Assembly (NCBI GenBank): GCA_900073065.1
Contig: FJOG01000060.1
Location: forward strand, 31,044 to 95,043
Length of the DNA stretch: 64,000 nucleotides
Source of the DNA: Phialocephala subalpina
Lineage: Eukaryota > Ascomycota > Leotiomycetes > Helotiales > Mollisiaceae
Direction: 5' to 3'
Of the stretch, positions 33,541 to 46,185 are shown piece by piece. Position 1 is the first letter of the stretch, and the number at the start of each line of letters is the position of its first letter. A model generated the notes under the pieces. It saw only the letters and a program-made list of their open reading frames with translations, had not been told where the DNA came from and did not search any database. The position numbers were made by a program, and so were the translations under genes.

Positions 33541-34687
33541 AGCAAATCGTGAATTGGCACAGAGATTGCAATTATTTACCACTATTTGAGATGATCGAGG
33601 AGAGTAAAGATATACTGTAAAGATTTCCTCGGTTTGCAAAGGGAGCCTATGGAAGTCCCGCCTCAATCGTTTGCAACATCCGGAGTGGCGCACCTTTGAC
33701 CAGGAAGCAGCCAACAGAGCAGCATCCATCGACCAGAAATGGATAACATGTTTTCCAGTTCCAAAAGTCCACGCAAGCACGAAACGCAACAGAAGCTTCA
33801 AGTGACAGCTTCGATCGAGATTTGTTCCTCAGCTGAAGCGGCCTGAGAGCTCGTATGCCTCGTATTTGTTTTGCTCACTGTCTGCTTGAACATATGTGGT
33901 GGGTTGTATCAAGCGAGTACAGTGAGGTATGTTCCAGGTACCGAGGACGTCGACGATACTTTGCGTGACTCGTTTCTGTCCATCAAACCTTCTGTGCCTT
34001 GTCGAGTCCGCTTCTACCGATGTTTCTGGAGTTCGAGATAACCCCCATCAAACATTTAAAGTTGCCCATTTTCATCCCAACACCCTGTCAATATTACGAA
34101 TATCGATGGAGAAAGCGCACACTTGCGAACCCATGTGTGCGGTCGAGCCGCTTCTTGATCCCCTGCTATTAATCTTAACCTTGAGTGCCGGTAACTACCG
34201 ACGGGTGCAAGGTGGAAAGTGTGGGGTCATCGACGACTACAGTGACGCGTAATTTTGGAGCAAGCAACAATTCCGGCGATTCTCATTCTACAATCCGCGG
34301 AAACAAGGACCTCGATAGGAGAAACGATGATCCTACCCGCGACAGTGACTTTTGATCTGCTATGGATTTGAAGATACTACACATCTATTGTCACTGAAGT
34401 GTATCAAGACCTGAGGAGATCCTTGGATCTCCACCAACAAGCTTACGAGTACATCAACTCGATAGAAGCAATCGACGATGAGTTCTCAAGCTGGAGGCGT
34501 CATAGCGAATCTGAGATCTCTGAGTCTTGGCGTGGCTGGCAAGGTTATACGATGATTCAGTATGGAAAGGGAAACAATGCAGAGGGAGTAGGTGGTAACG
34601 GCGCTTGAGAACAGTCCGAGATATACATGATCTATCTTGCTTCGGTCCCGAAGACAGTTACAAATGCCCAACCAGAGTAGAACAGTC
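33541..34687. other. Divergent intergenic region
   Basis: About 1.1 kb between the LrgB-like gene (minus) and the carrier gene (plus). A 69-codon plus-strand ORF (34399-34608) has reasonable composition but no partner exons and no known domain. Promoters of both genes must lie here; no motif stands out. Confidence 0.35.
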
Positions 34688-35715
34688 ATGAAGAACACAT
34701 TAGCTACTACCAACCTACTAGGTATGAAATACATTCGTTTCCCAGACCTGGCATCAATGAACAACAACCCAAATGCTGACACGGCTCAATCTGCGTAGCT
34801 GGAGGCGGTGCCGGCATCATGGAGGCCTGCATTTGCCATCCCCTCGACACAATCAAAGTCAGAATGCAGCTTCATCGCAAGAATAAAAGCACTTCGGTAA
34901 GTGTGAATCCAAACAACCGTTATGCAATGCAGCTGACAGATAGCAAGCTCTCCAATCCAGGATTCGCAAGAACTGCCTCCCAAATTCTGCGCACAGAAGG
35001 ACTGCCAGCGCTATACAAAGGCTTCGATGCTGTTGTGACAGGAATGGGTCCAAAGATGGCAGTTCGATTTACTTCATTCGAGGCGTACAAATCGGCGTTC
35101 GCCTCTGTGAAAGGAGATATTACGGGACCGGATATCCTTTGTGCAGGTCTAGCAGCTGGTGTGACCGAAGCCGTCTGCGTCGTGAATCCCATGGAGGTCA
35201 TCAAGATCAGATTGCAAGGCCAAAAAATGGTGGTAGCTGGAGTAGCACCAGCGGTTCCCGAGTTCCGAAACGCATTTCAAGCCGCGAGAACTATCGTGTG
35301 GCACGAGGGAGTGGCGGTGCTGTACCAAGGCGTGACCCTCACTGCATTACGACAAGGCACAAACCAAGCTGTCAATTTCAGTGTTTATACAGCACTGAAA
35401 GATGCAGCAAGCAAGCATCGAAGTAGAGGAAAAGATCTTGCAAGTTACGAAACGGCAGCCATTGGATTGGTTTCTGGAGCCTTGGGGCCACTCTGCAATG
35501 CGCCAATAGATACGATCAAGACTCGGATGCAAAGCAGGAAGTCTTTTGGTCAATCTGGATTGCAGAGAGTGCTGGTTATCGCGAAAACAATATTGGCTGA
35601 GGAAGGTGTGCGCGCTTTTTACAAAGGACTCACCCCTCGAATCATCAGAGTGGCTCCTGGGCAAGCTGTCACATTCACAGCATATGAGTTCTTCAAAAGA
35701 TATATTCAAGGATAA
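34688..35715 (+). CDS. SFC1: Mitochondrial succinate/fumarate carrier
   Basis: Exons 34688-34721 and 34799-35715 give 316 residues. The start LAGGGAGIMEA and the first signature HPLDTIKVRMQ are rebuilt by the splice. The second (NPMEVIKIRLQ) and third (APIDTIKTRMQ) carrier signatures follow at the expected spacing of about 100 residues. The GGGAGIMEA start and the overall pattern match the yeast Sfc1/Acr1 group, which imports cytosolic succinate into mitochondria in exchange for fumarate. A further in-frame 51-nt segment (34899-34949, GTAAGT...AAG) could be an additional intron, which would shorten the protein to 299 residues. The next gene downstream on the same strand is isocitrate lyase, the enzyme that makes this succinate. 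Confidence 0.88.
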
Positions 35716-36835
35716 AATTCTGCCTCGATAGTGTTTTCTCCTCCACTTGGGGAGGATGTAAGAGAAGGACTCGACCTATGACAGGGCCTATGTTGGGGGA
35801 GCAAGCTTCTGGAGACAGATTTTTATGTCTGTTTGTACTGCAACTTTGCAGAATTCCTCCAAGCTATAAATCGAAACTTTAGAAACTTTACGGCAGGGAC
35901 AGCCTAATTGAACTTCAAGTAAAGACAGTATATATAGAGCAAGGATTATTGAACAGGATGCTGTATACGTGACTCGACGCAGGTACACCAGAACTCCTTC
36001 CTCCCGATCGTGAACCTACGGCATGCAAGCCCCGGTGACAGAGCTAAAGACTTCCCTGCTTCCGGACCAGCCTGACCCAAACCATTAGCTCCCGTATAAC
36101 AATCATTGTATAACACTAGGGTAGAAGATAGATCCCGACTTCAGAGCCCGGGGGGCTGCCGAAACGGCCGCGACGCTGATCTGCAAGACAGAAGATAAGA
36201 AGTTAATCTGATGTCGAATTCGTAAGCTGAAAGTTTGTGCAAAGCTTTACTACGCAGGTTCCCGGGATCAAACAAGCAGTTGTCCACTTGAGGAATGCAT
36301 GTCATAAGGTTGGGTGTGGGCGTTGACGCGAAGAACCAGCGGGGTCGACTCCCTGTACCGAGTGGGCACACCTTCCCCGAGTCAAAGACAAAATCTACTA
36401 CCGGTTTCGTGAGAACCTCGAAGATGTCCTAAAGAGATCTGATCGCACATTGTGGTATGATTCTCTCGCTCGCGGACGAAAGGATTATAGAAATGTCCAC
36501 TGATCACCGAACGGCAGAGTCTAGCAACGATGCCCATCTGTTACGACTCCGACTGATCAACAAGTCTCCCTTGCACATCATGGCAAGGACATGATGCGAG
36601 GAGTTTTCAAGACCAAAAGTAAAGCAGAGAATGCGTCTGTTGATTGAACGAATTCGTCACTAAGCCTCGTCACTGTTTGCCATGTGAGACTAGCTGATAT
36701 TTCTCCTCGATGCTCTGGGATTAGAGCTTCTTGATATCGTTGCCGAATCCATTGAAAAGACCAAGTTTTGACATGCCCCGAGTATTCAAACGGGCAACCA
36801 TTTGTTGACATACACCAACCCCATAACTACTCAAA
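35716..36835. other. Spacer between carrier and isocitrate lyase
   Basis: About 1.1 kb holding the carrier's 3' end and the isocitrate lyase promoter. No ORF with support. A regulator site such as the acetate activator FacB site was looked for by eye but not identified with confidence. Confidence 0.35.
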
Positions 36836-38878
36836 ATGACAATAACCACCGAAAGATCTGAGCGTGAACAGAGACAGAAGGAAGACAAGGTTACCAACGA
36901 CCGCGAATCTAACGAAGAGACAGCATTCGCAGCAGAGATCACCGCAATCAAGACGTGGTGGAGCAGTCCGCGATGGTCTACTACCAAGCGTCCCTACACT
37001 GCCGAGCAGATATGCTCCAAGAGGGGCAACCTTCAAATCAAATACGCAAGCAACGACATGAGCAAGAAGCTGTGGGATATACTGGAGCACAAGTGGCAGG
37101 TAAGCTCAACTCGCAGTGGAACAAAACTAATAAAGTGACTGACACAATCGAAGAGTAATGAAGCAAGCGTGACGTTTGGCTGCATGGATCCGGTCCAAGT
37201 GACCCAGATGGCCAAGTACCTCGACACCGTGTATGTCTCTGGATGGCAATGTTCTTCCACGGCTTCGAGCACCAACGAGCCCTCTCCAGATCTCGCAGAC
37301 TACCCCATGGTAAGCAATTTCATGGGGGGCAAGCAACTAGCTAACAGCATTCAGAACACCGTTCCAAACAAAGTGGACCATCTTTTCAAAGCCCAACTTT
37401 TCCACGACCGGAAGCAACGCGAAGAGAGACTCTCAACCCGCATTGCAGAACGCGACGCAATGCCAAACACAGACTTCCTCCGTCCAATTATAGCAGATGC
37501 AGATACCGGTCATGGCGGCTTGACTGCTACTTTGAAACTCACAAAGCTCTTTATCGAAAGTGGAGCTGCAGGAATACACATCGAGGATCAGGCACCTGGT
37601 ACCAAGAAATGCGGACACATGGCAGGAAAGGTGATGGTGCCAATTCAGGAACACATCAACCGCCTCGTGGCCTGTCGAGCCCAGGCGGACATCATGGGTA
37701 CTGAGATGGTGCTTGTTGCTCGCACTGACTCTGAAGCTGCAACTTTGCTTACGTCGACGATTGATGGGAGAGACCATCCATTCATTCTTGGGTCTACCAA
37801 TAAGGAACTTCAACCGTTGGTGGATGTTCTCTCAGTTGCCGAAATAACTTTGAAAATGGCTGACCTGGCGGGGCTTGAAGGGGAATGGATTAAGGAAGCA
37901 AGGTTGTCGACTTTCAGCGATGCCGTGGTAGCGGCTATTGCTACTGGTGAGCGTGCGCAGAAGGAATCGGCCATTGAAGCGTATCTCAAAGATGCCGAAG
38001 GAAAATCCAACTCCCAGTGCCGTGCTCTTGCAAAGGGCTTTCTGGGACACGACATTTATTTCGATTGGGATGCTCCTCGAACTCGAGAGGGATATTATCG
38101 ATACAAGGGCGGTCTAGAGTGCGCCGTGAGACGAGCAGTGGAATACGCGCCATATTCAGGTAGGTGACGGGGNNNNNNNNNNNNNNNNNNNNNNNNNNNN
38201 NNNNNNNNNNNNNNNNNNNNNNNNNNNNNNNNNNNNNNNNNNNNNNNNNNNNNNNNNNNNNNNNNNNNNNNNNNNNNNNNNNNNNNNNNNNNNNNNNNNN
38301 NNNNNNNNNNNNNNNNNNNNNNNNNNNNNNNNNNNNNNNNNNNNNNNNNNNNNNNNNNNNNNNNNNNNNNNNNNNNNNNNNNNNNNNNNNNNNNNNNNNN
38401 NNNNNNNNNNNNNNNNNNNNNNNNNNNNNNNNNNNNNNNNNNNNNNNNNNNNNNNNNNNNNNNNNNNNNNNNNNNNNNNNNNNNNNNNNNNNNNNAGAAG
38501 CTGGCTTACAACCTTTCCCCATCTTTCAACTGGGGACAGTTCATGTCACCTGAGGACCAAGCGACCTTCATCGATCGCCTGGCAAAGCTTGGGTACTGCT
38601 GGCAATTCATCACTTTGGCAGGACTCCATACCACTGCTCTTATGACGGACAGGTTTGCCAAAAACTTCGCTGAACGCGGCATGCGCTCATATGTAGAGAT
38701 GGTGCAGAAACCGGAGATGGACCAGAATTGTGAAGTTGTAAAACATCAGAAGTGGAGTGGTGCGAACTATGTTGATAGTCTTCTGAAAATGGTCTCCGGT
38801 GGTATGAGCAGCACAACTGCGATGGGAGAAGGCGTTACGGAGACGCAATTCGGTAATAATATACCGAATATGCATTGA
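36836..38878 (+). CDS. icl1: Isocitrate lyase (interrupted by assembly gap)
   Basis: Exons 36836-37099, 37154-37309, 37355-38159, and a last exon from inside the gap to 38878. The protein has the [10 protein letters not shown] start region, [15 protein letters not shown] and the catalytic KKCGHMAGK (cysteine 226), all diagnostic. ADADTGHGG rather than a GFGG form argues for isocitrate lyase over methylisocitrate lyase. After the gap [16 protein letters not shown] and [11 protein letters not shown] complete the fold. The enzyme cleaves isocitrate to succinate and glyoxylate in the glyoxylate cycle, usually in peroxisomes/glyoxysomes. About 35 residues plus an intron are missing in the N stretch. 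The C-terminus NNIPNMH carries no obvious PTS1 signal. Confidence 0.93.
38173..38495. other. Assembly gap (Ns)
   Basis: A run of 323 Ns starting 13 bases into the third intron of isocitrate lyase. The missing coding part should be short, the rest being intron. Any larger insertion cannot be excluded. Confidence 0.99.
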
Positions 38879-39814
38879 AGTCCGGACTGCGATGGCGTGG
38901 TTGACTTTCGCTTACTTTGCAGCCTCGAAGGGTTTACCGACTTGAAAAGGAATTTGAAGTTTTTCCTTGAAAGGTATTTGAGAACGGTATGCTTGCAAGA
39001 GAAGAATCGTGTTCTAGGGGGCCTTCTTTGTACCTCTTAAGCCAGCAATAGAGAGTATCCAAATGAAATATGTTCTACAATTGTGCGTAACCATATGAGA
39101 ACCAATAACAGGCCGTCGAATCGTTCTCGTTGGTATCCTCGTTTCTTCAAATGTGCCATTTCCCATACAGATACAGCACCATCTGCGAGGGGGTCTTCAG
39201 ATAATCCGCCGGCGAACTGTTCGTGTACGAGAGCGAGAGGTGCACAGGGTATCGGGCAAGTTTGAAAGTCGTCGAACAGGCTCGGTTTGGTTCATTGGGA
39301 GGTCGAGGTTGCGTTCATTGTAGTCTGACTGTTTGCAGCAAGACTCGAAAATCGATACAGGATTGAGTTTCGGCATCCTCCCGATTATCGTAGATTATTA
39401 GTAGGTCTGCAGTTAGGTGTACGAGTTGCTTGAGTGTAGGAAGGTGGTGCAGATGTCTTGGTATTCGCGAGGTGCGTGGGGAAATGTTTGGCGGAACGGA
39501 AGAACGCTCCGCCGCTCACCTAGAACTGGCACGTGATGTTACTGAGTTTGATGGTTAGTAGCCTGGGGATCTGACCGGACTCGGGAGTAACGGGCACAGG
39601 GACAAACCATGTGAATAGCAGAAGAGACAATTCGTGTTATAGTGATGTTGTGCTCTCCTTCCTCAAACGGTTGGGCGTTGAGTTTTTTTAGGGTGTTTAG
39701 CGAGGTAAGGCCTGGAAAGTTGGCGATCTTGCCCCTATCAGAGTAACATGGAACGATCCCATACGTGAAAAGGAAAGTACAGTACTGCACATCAGCATCG
39801 ATCATATTTTAAAC
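38879..39814. other. Convergent intergenic region
   Basis: Between the 3' ends of isocitrate lyase (plus) and the kinase gene (minus). Only short ORFs; nothing recognisable. Confidence 0.4.
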
Positions 39815-41805
39815 TTATCTACATTTATATATTATTTGGTCAAACAAATAGCGATTGGCACACTCAAGACTGAGAAGCCGGAGATCGACAATCTCAAACT
39901 CGTCCTCGTCTTGAGCACTACTAATCAAAGAACTCTTCCTCTTATTTCCAATAACCTGATTCTTCGCAGTGTTATACATAAACCTGGCCCCAATACCAGC
40001 AAATTCTATCATCCCACCTGCCATTCTCCGCGCGGCAGCAAGCCCTGGCGTAGGTAGACTCATTGGTGGTGACTTGGTCCCCGAAGCATTGCTAGGATTA
40101 GGACTCGTGACTCTTGTAATCGTGCTACCGACAAGGGATGAGAAGATACTTGTCGTCGTACTAACGCTGCCGCTCACGCTTCGACCGATAATGGGAGATA
40201 CAGCATGGAAAACAGTGGAGAGAATGCTTCTCTTTGTAGGTGGCTCGTCTCTTGCATCATAGTAGCCACCGCCGTTTTCATCTTGGACGTGGTTTACTAG
40301 CCATGATGTAGGTGGTTCAACAGGTCCATCTGTGTCGTTGAATTTCATGTTCCTGAAAGGATGAGGTAGAAGTGGGAATGGTCTGGTCTTCTTCAGTTTC
40401 GCCATCGCTGTTTGAAGACCAAAAGTTCGTATACTCTACCAAGGCGTCTGCGGTCGGTCTCTGTTCTGGTTCGCGGAAGAGACATTCTTGGACGAGCGTT
40501 AGGAGAGCCACAGAGTACAGGTCCGTGATGGCCTTGTCTTTGAGTCCTTGGCTGTGATTCAGTTGGGTGGAAAGGCCAATGTTTCGTATTGTGGAGGGGT
40601 TCTTCAATTTCGAGCGGTTAACTAGAGGGGGGTTGGCACCTTTGACATCGTTGGGATTGAAATTTATGTGTTCGCGTAGAATGATTGAGTTCATGATGGC
40701 GCCAACCTGCCAGATATTGGAGCATGTGCCCTTTCGTGGGTGGTCGAGTGGAATTCCAGAATCTTTCCAGCCGTTGAAGGGTTTGTTTATCACCTCCTCC
40801 TGATTATGAGGTTAGCGAGGTCAAGCTACATCAATCTCGGAGTGGCAGACCGGAGGTTTATACGCTGGAGCACCTCTTTCTAAGTACCTAGCTCCTTCTA
40901 CGTCGTCTTGGAGGTCAAACGATTCGACGAAAAGTGCTTCTCCAAAATCTGCAATCTGTCCCAGAAGTTAGCATTTTGCTCGAGGGGGTCGATGGCAACT
41001 TGCTTTAGAGATGGGCATTCGTCTATGATCGTCATTTTTGTATCCGAAAAACACTGGACAACGGATTAGACCGAGTACCAAACAATGTGGGTCCTGTCTT
41101 ACCATTATCCGGCTCCAAGTCGCAATGCAGCAACTCCGTGTCCAGACCATTGTATGCTGGTGCACCAGGAACTGGCATATCTTCCGACTCCCTCTCCATT
41201 GCATACACACCCATTGCCAAACAGTTGAAGATCTGCCACATATCAACTTCACGGAGAGGTTCTTGAGTTTTCTGTCCAGGTTGCGATACTAATTGATCCA
41301 AGCTACCACCAGGACAATACTCAAGGAAAATCTTAACATCACCCATCTCACCGAATTTGTCTCCAAGACGATTGCCTCCATATTGACAAATCAGATGATT
41401 CGAGGCATAGCCTGCCACGATCCTTCCAATATTACCCTCTTCCAGAACGCTTCTCCCTGTGCCTTCGAAGGCAGCGGGGTACATTTGCGACATCTTGACC
41501 ACGACTTGCTTGATGGATGGCGCTTTTGGATCATAGTACTGTGGACTGGTGTATTCCCACAGCCCAGTTACGCCAAAGGAACCTAATCCTAGAAACTTCT
41601 TGCCCTTGAAACCCTCCCTAACACGATCCCTCCATTGTGGTTCGCTGTCGAGGAATTTCTGTTTGTCCGACTTGAGAAATGGAAGAGCCATTCGTTTTAT
41701 GAGGCTCGCAATCCTCGGCGTGAATTTATCAAATGGTGCGGTCAGGTGTAACACGGATTTTCCGACTATTCCCAATTTTGGGGGTATGCGTCGCGGTTCT
41801 GTCAT
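39815..41805 (-). CDS. Protein kinase-like protein with GC-AG intron
   Basis: Exons 41805-41103, 41053-41004, 40955-40851, 40799-40420 and 40352-39815 total 1776 bases, 591 residues. The kinase marks are the glycine loop LGLGSFG (72-78), a VVVKM lysine, LEYCPGGSLDQL, the catalytic loop HCDLEPDN (227-234, with C replacing R) and IADFGEA (DFG at 254-256), made by joining exon 2 to exon 3. That intron begins GCAAGT and ends CAG, a GC-AG intron. Two further introns start GTCTGC and GTCTTC, unusual GT donors, but each join keeps the frame. The C-terminal 150 residues are low-complexity Ser/Pro/Gly-rich. The first ATG (41805) is chosen. No substrate can be named. Confidence 0.75.
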
Positions 41806-42328
41806 TGCTTTGGGCTTCTGAAAGGAAACTTCTTTCAGAACCGACACCTTTGACACAACCGCAAGCTGAAAGCTGCTTCTAGGCAGCGACAAAGAAATAC
41901 AATGCCCACAATGAAAGTAAAATTTTACTGCCCTTGGTGCTGGGAGACTTCACCGCCCCCATCGCTCGATGGGGTTGTAGCAGAGGCATGTTTGAAAATG
42001 CCGCTGGCTAAATTGGAGCATCAATCTTACCAATTCGAGAAAGATAGAACGAAAGTATCATGTCGTGAAGAGCGAAGAACACAAATTTAAAGTATAGATG
42101 AATTAATTAATGGCGGTTTTGTGAGAGGAGAAGAAGTAAAGTGAGGATTTTTGAAAGAGGAGAGATGTCGGTGGGCTAGCTTTATGGTGACCGCAATAGA
42201 CCTTCTTGGCACACGCGACATCATCACTTCACGACGCTCCCTCTTCCCTTCTCTGTGTGCTTCCTTTGAGCCATTGAAGGAAACCTTAAGACAGTTAGAA
42301 ATATTGATCGTTTAGAAACAACTACGAC
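41806..42328. other. Divergent promoter region
   Basis: Shared upstream region of the kinase (minus) and DJ-1-like (plus) genes. ORFs are short. The frame of the kinase's first exon is open upstream of its ATG, but only to a non-ATG start. Confidence 0.4.
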
Positions 42329-43298
42329 ATGGCGACTCCCAAGGCTCTGATTCCAATGGCAGACTACGGCCATGATCCTACCGGTAAAGAAGGCATTTCA
42401 ATGGCATCAGGAAGGTACAATCTCACTAACTTCCCTGGCAGAGACGGCAATTCCATATGTGGCATTCAAGAAAGCTGGCTTCGAAGTCCAATTCGCAACC
42501 GAGAGTGGTACAGTCCCAGAATGTGACAAGAAGATGTTGGAGGGCATCACTCAGAAGCTATTGGTACGGAATACTTCTCTATACGAGCAGAGACTCATCT
42601 CTAACATGCATACAGGGTGCCACAAGAGATGCAGTTGCTGCATACAAACAGATGTCGACCACTCCCGAGTTCAATAATCCCAATTCCTGGTCCTCTCCAG
42701 ACTTCAATCTTGATTCATACAACCTCATATTCCTTCCGGGAGGGCACGAGAAGGGTGTGCGACAGTTGATCGATTCTCCAATCATGCATAAGCACCTGGC
42801 ATCCTACTTCCCAGATACGATCAAGCCTAGTATGAAGACAATTGCGGCCGTCTGCCATGGAGTGATGGTGTTGTCGGAGACAATAGGCCCGGATGGCAAA
42901 AGCATAATACACGAATGCGACACGACAGCTTTGCCTGGAAAGTTTGAGCAGGTCGCATTTTGGGGCACAAGAGTATTCCTCGGGGACTATTACAAAACAT
43001 ATGGTGCTGGAAGTGATAATGTCGAGACATCGGTGAGTACATCCTCATCCGACATGCCGTTGATGTTGACTGTCTATGCAGGTCAGGAAACGCCTGGACG
43101 ATCCAGATAAGCAATACAAGAATAGTCTAGGAACGGGGCCGTGAGTAATGATAGTTCGTTTTGCTACTCTGATACTGACATTCTACTAGCTTTGTGGTCG
43201 AAGATCAAAAGTACAATTATCTCAGCGCCAGATTTCCTCCTGATGCCCAGCTACTCGCCGAGAAGACAATTGAAGTAGTTCAAAGCTCAATGGTTTGA
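42329..43298 (+). CDS. DJ-1/PfpI family protein (Hsp31-like)
   Basis: Five exons (42329-42383, 42442-42563, 42616-43032, 43082-43140, 43190-43298) give 253 residues. ETAIPYVAFKKAGFEVQFA, LPGGHEKGVRQ and AAVCHGVMVL show the class-I glutamine-amidotransferase-like fold. C139 sits in the nucleophile elbow (VCHG) and a glutamate lies in the GGHEKG loop. Members of this group act as glutathione-independent glyoxalases (methylglyoxal to D-lactate), chaperones or isocyanide-type hydrolases. The exact reaction cannot be read from the sequence. All four introns are short GT-AG introns whose joins restore conserved motifs. Confidence 0.88.
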
Positions 43299-43615
43299 GA
43301 AACAGCGAGTTTAACCAGTACATCATTGTTGTGCAAGGCCGAATCCTCCGAGTCGTGTTGTCATTGTGCCAAATCAGGCACGGATTCCGTGAATTACCAA
43401 CAATGAACAAAGGCATCTCTCGCTCCAGGCAATGTCCCGCACACATTGTCATACCCAGATCCGGCAACATCAACGAGCATGTCTCTGCGACTCTGAACAA
43501 TGCAATCAGCCGTGAAAGATGGGAACAAAGCAACAAAGTTGTTCTCACAAGGTTGCAGTTCCACGGCTCGCATCGCCAGTCACCAACTGCGTTCCCTTCA
43601 TTTCAGCGAGGCACG

Positions 43616-46185
43616 ATGGCAGCAGCATTTTTCGGCATGCCCGGCCAGCCCGACCAGCCAACTCAACCTGCGCCACCATTGACCGAATTCGCCAGGAAGT
43701 ATGGAATTGCCAACTTTTCCCAATTTCGAAGTGGACTTACTCCCACCGCCCCTGTATTTCCAACTCTTGGTCCGCCGAATCCATTTCCTGTCGAGGCGTA
43801 CCAAAAACAGATACTATGGGATTTCACTTCAGAGGAACTTGATCGTATTGACTGTCTCCCAACAAGAGATCTCAAGCTAGGCAATCTGCAGAATGGAATC
43901 ATACCGCTTCTGCGGCGGGAAAGCTGGCAACAGGCAGTGGGTACACCACGATTCACAAATCATAGACCCGAGAATTTCTATAAGATGATTAATGGGAACG
44001 GATATTGGACCATGGGTAACGACGAGGCCTGGAATGTGATGGAGCCCTCCTTGAGACTAGCATCGAGGATGATGATGTCGTCGCATTTAATCCCGTGGGT
44101 ACGTTGATCAACTGTGTTTTCCACTTAGTAACCTTTGGGGCTACGTCTCGTGTAATCTGATGAATTGTGACTTAAGTGGACGTACCGGATAATCATTTTA
44201 AACTCTGCGATTACTACCTCACGCTTGAAATCAGGATGTCTCCCAGCTTGTTTTATGTCTGTTTCTATTCCACTTTCAAAACGTCTCAGTCGTTCTTCGC
44301 ACATCACCAATCCTTGCACTGCTAATCATTTACAGTTTGACGCATTTAATAAACGGCCCCCGAACACACATCGATGATGCACGAAAAGATCAAAACGACA
44401 TGCCCAGCAAACACTTCAACAGACTCAGGGCATTCCATCCTGTTGCAGGCTTTTCTCCAGACGCCGCGAATCCGACCCTCAGGCTCCAGCTTATGGAAAA
44501 GTTGCGGACAACGCTAAGATGTCGATTTGCTTTTATGGACTCAGATGAGGACCCCGAGGACCATTCTCAGCCCGGCGATGTTGCTTATGCGATGACGTCG
44601 TTCAATAGTGCCTACATGAGACGGTCTCAAGATCCAAATAAACAGTGGCGTGTGTTCATTTGGCTGGATCGCCATATTGTTGAGCCTCTTTTGAGGGCAG
44701 ATGTGAATTCAGCGGACAAGTTGATGATTCAGTGGCACATAGCCAATAGTGTAAGATATGTGAATCTATGTATTTCGTTTGGCTTACCATTTTACAGATT
44801 GTACATGAGCTGATTCACGCACTATTCGAAGCTCAGCACTTGCCTGCTCGTAGACTTTTCGGCCATGAGTTGTTCTTCGGCGAGGAGCCTATAGCAGAAT
44901 TGGGGTTTAGCTTCGAGTCTGCTGTAATATCCAAAAAGTAGTTCTGTGAACAAGATGCTAATGCTTATAGATTAATCGCGGGCAAACGCAACCTTTCCAG
45001 ACAGACGTCAAACTGCTTCCCATGGGATTTTGGCATCGCAAGTATTGGTGCACAGTCAATGATGTTGATGTGGCCAACAAAGACTCACTTGTTCTCAATA
45101 ACCCAGGACCGCGCATGGATGATGAGTTTTACCCAGTACCGATTTCCGCATGGGAGGATATGCAACAGGAGCAATTTTGGAGTATCGCTGTTCGGAAGTT
45201 TGGTCATGGCATTCTTCATTATCGTACGCCCAAGGCTATGGCTCGTGTTGTGTGGACTGTCAAGGATCCGAATAAGAAGGTTTTGTGGGACGCGCCCTCA
45301 CCGCCAGCGTCTGGAGGTCAACACGTTCCCGCAAATATGGCCCTCCCTGAGAATCAAGAATTCAGAAACACCGTCGAGGCTTTGGAGCTGGCTTTGTACG
45401 AAGGCAAATCGATGACGCCCGAAGAGCGCGAGGCAATGCATTTTGGAAGGGCGTTCCTAAGCAGCTCGAGTGCGGAGACCCATTTTTGGGATAATTCTAA
45501 AGAGCAGAGGCGTCATGTGAACACCATCGTTGACACCTTGACGAAAATCAATCTTACTCCAAACTCAACCACTGCTACGCGCCAACACTTCTTAGCGATC
45601 CTACTGAGTCGCATCCGAAAAGCAATTGACAACCACCAAGTCATGATAGCCTCGATTTTGAGTGTGGAGAACATTGCTGGCGTTGTTTATTACAACCGGC
45701 GAAACAATCTCCTGATCTGGAACAGGGGCACAAGAGCATTCTTACGCGAACTTGCCAGGACTCCCAGCACTGCCGTAGCGAACTTTGACCAACAGTTACT
45801 GGAGCTGGAGAGAGCACGCATGTACCTTTTCAGTCCAAACGACCCGGCGTCCGGCCTTGATACCGATAATGCTGAAATGCAGCTTCTGCAGCTTGCCGAC
45901 ACTCAAGCCCAACAGGACCAGAGAAATCTGTGTTTGCAGACATGTCAAAGTACAGTGGCCAATCTGGATACGGTTACAGAAATTGCCACCATCGCAACGA
46001 TCCTACTTTTTTTTGACGTACTAAAAGACGTTTCCGATAATTGGGCGATTCGAAAACAGAAGTTGCAGGACGCTTTACCCAAGCTGGAGTATTTGATACC
46101 GGCTGCGACCCATCCATGGTACCCATTCATGCAGAACTTGAAAACGAAAGCGGCACGGGCGTCAGTTCATCCTCAGCCTCCTTAG
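43616..46185 (+). CDS. HELIH zinc-metallopeptidase-like protein
   Basis: Exons 43616-44094, 44336-44750, 44798-44923 and 44971-46185 give 744 residues. The third exon opens with IVHELIHALF, an HExxH zinc motif (H301, E302, H305). A glutamate-rich GEEPIAELGFSFE about 22 residues later is a good candidate for the third ligand, as in gluzincins. The N-terminus is proline-rich (QPDQPTQPAPP). The long C-terminal half (about 400 residues) is helical and polar with no known domain. No signal peptide is visible, so action inside the cell is likely. Exon 1 uses donor GTGGGT at 44095; the alternative GTACGT four bases later breaks the frame. I do not recognise the family. Confidence 0.7.

Noticed and set aside
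36836..38878. Methylisocitrate lyase instead of isocitrate lyase
   Set aside because: The ADADTGHGG segment and the overall pattern fit isocitrate lyase; methylisocitrate lyases have GFGG there.
39815..40405. Separate 196-residue gene on the minus strand
   Set aside because: Splicing at 40419/40353 joins it in frame to the kinase. The whole model has a length divisible by three, so it is the kinase's C-terminal part.
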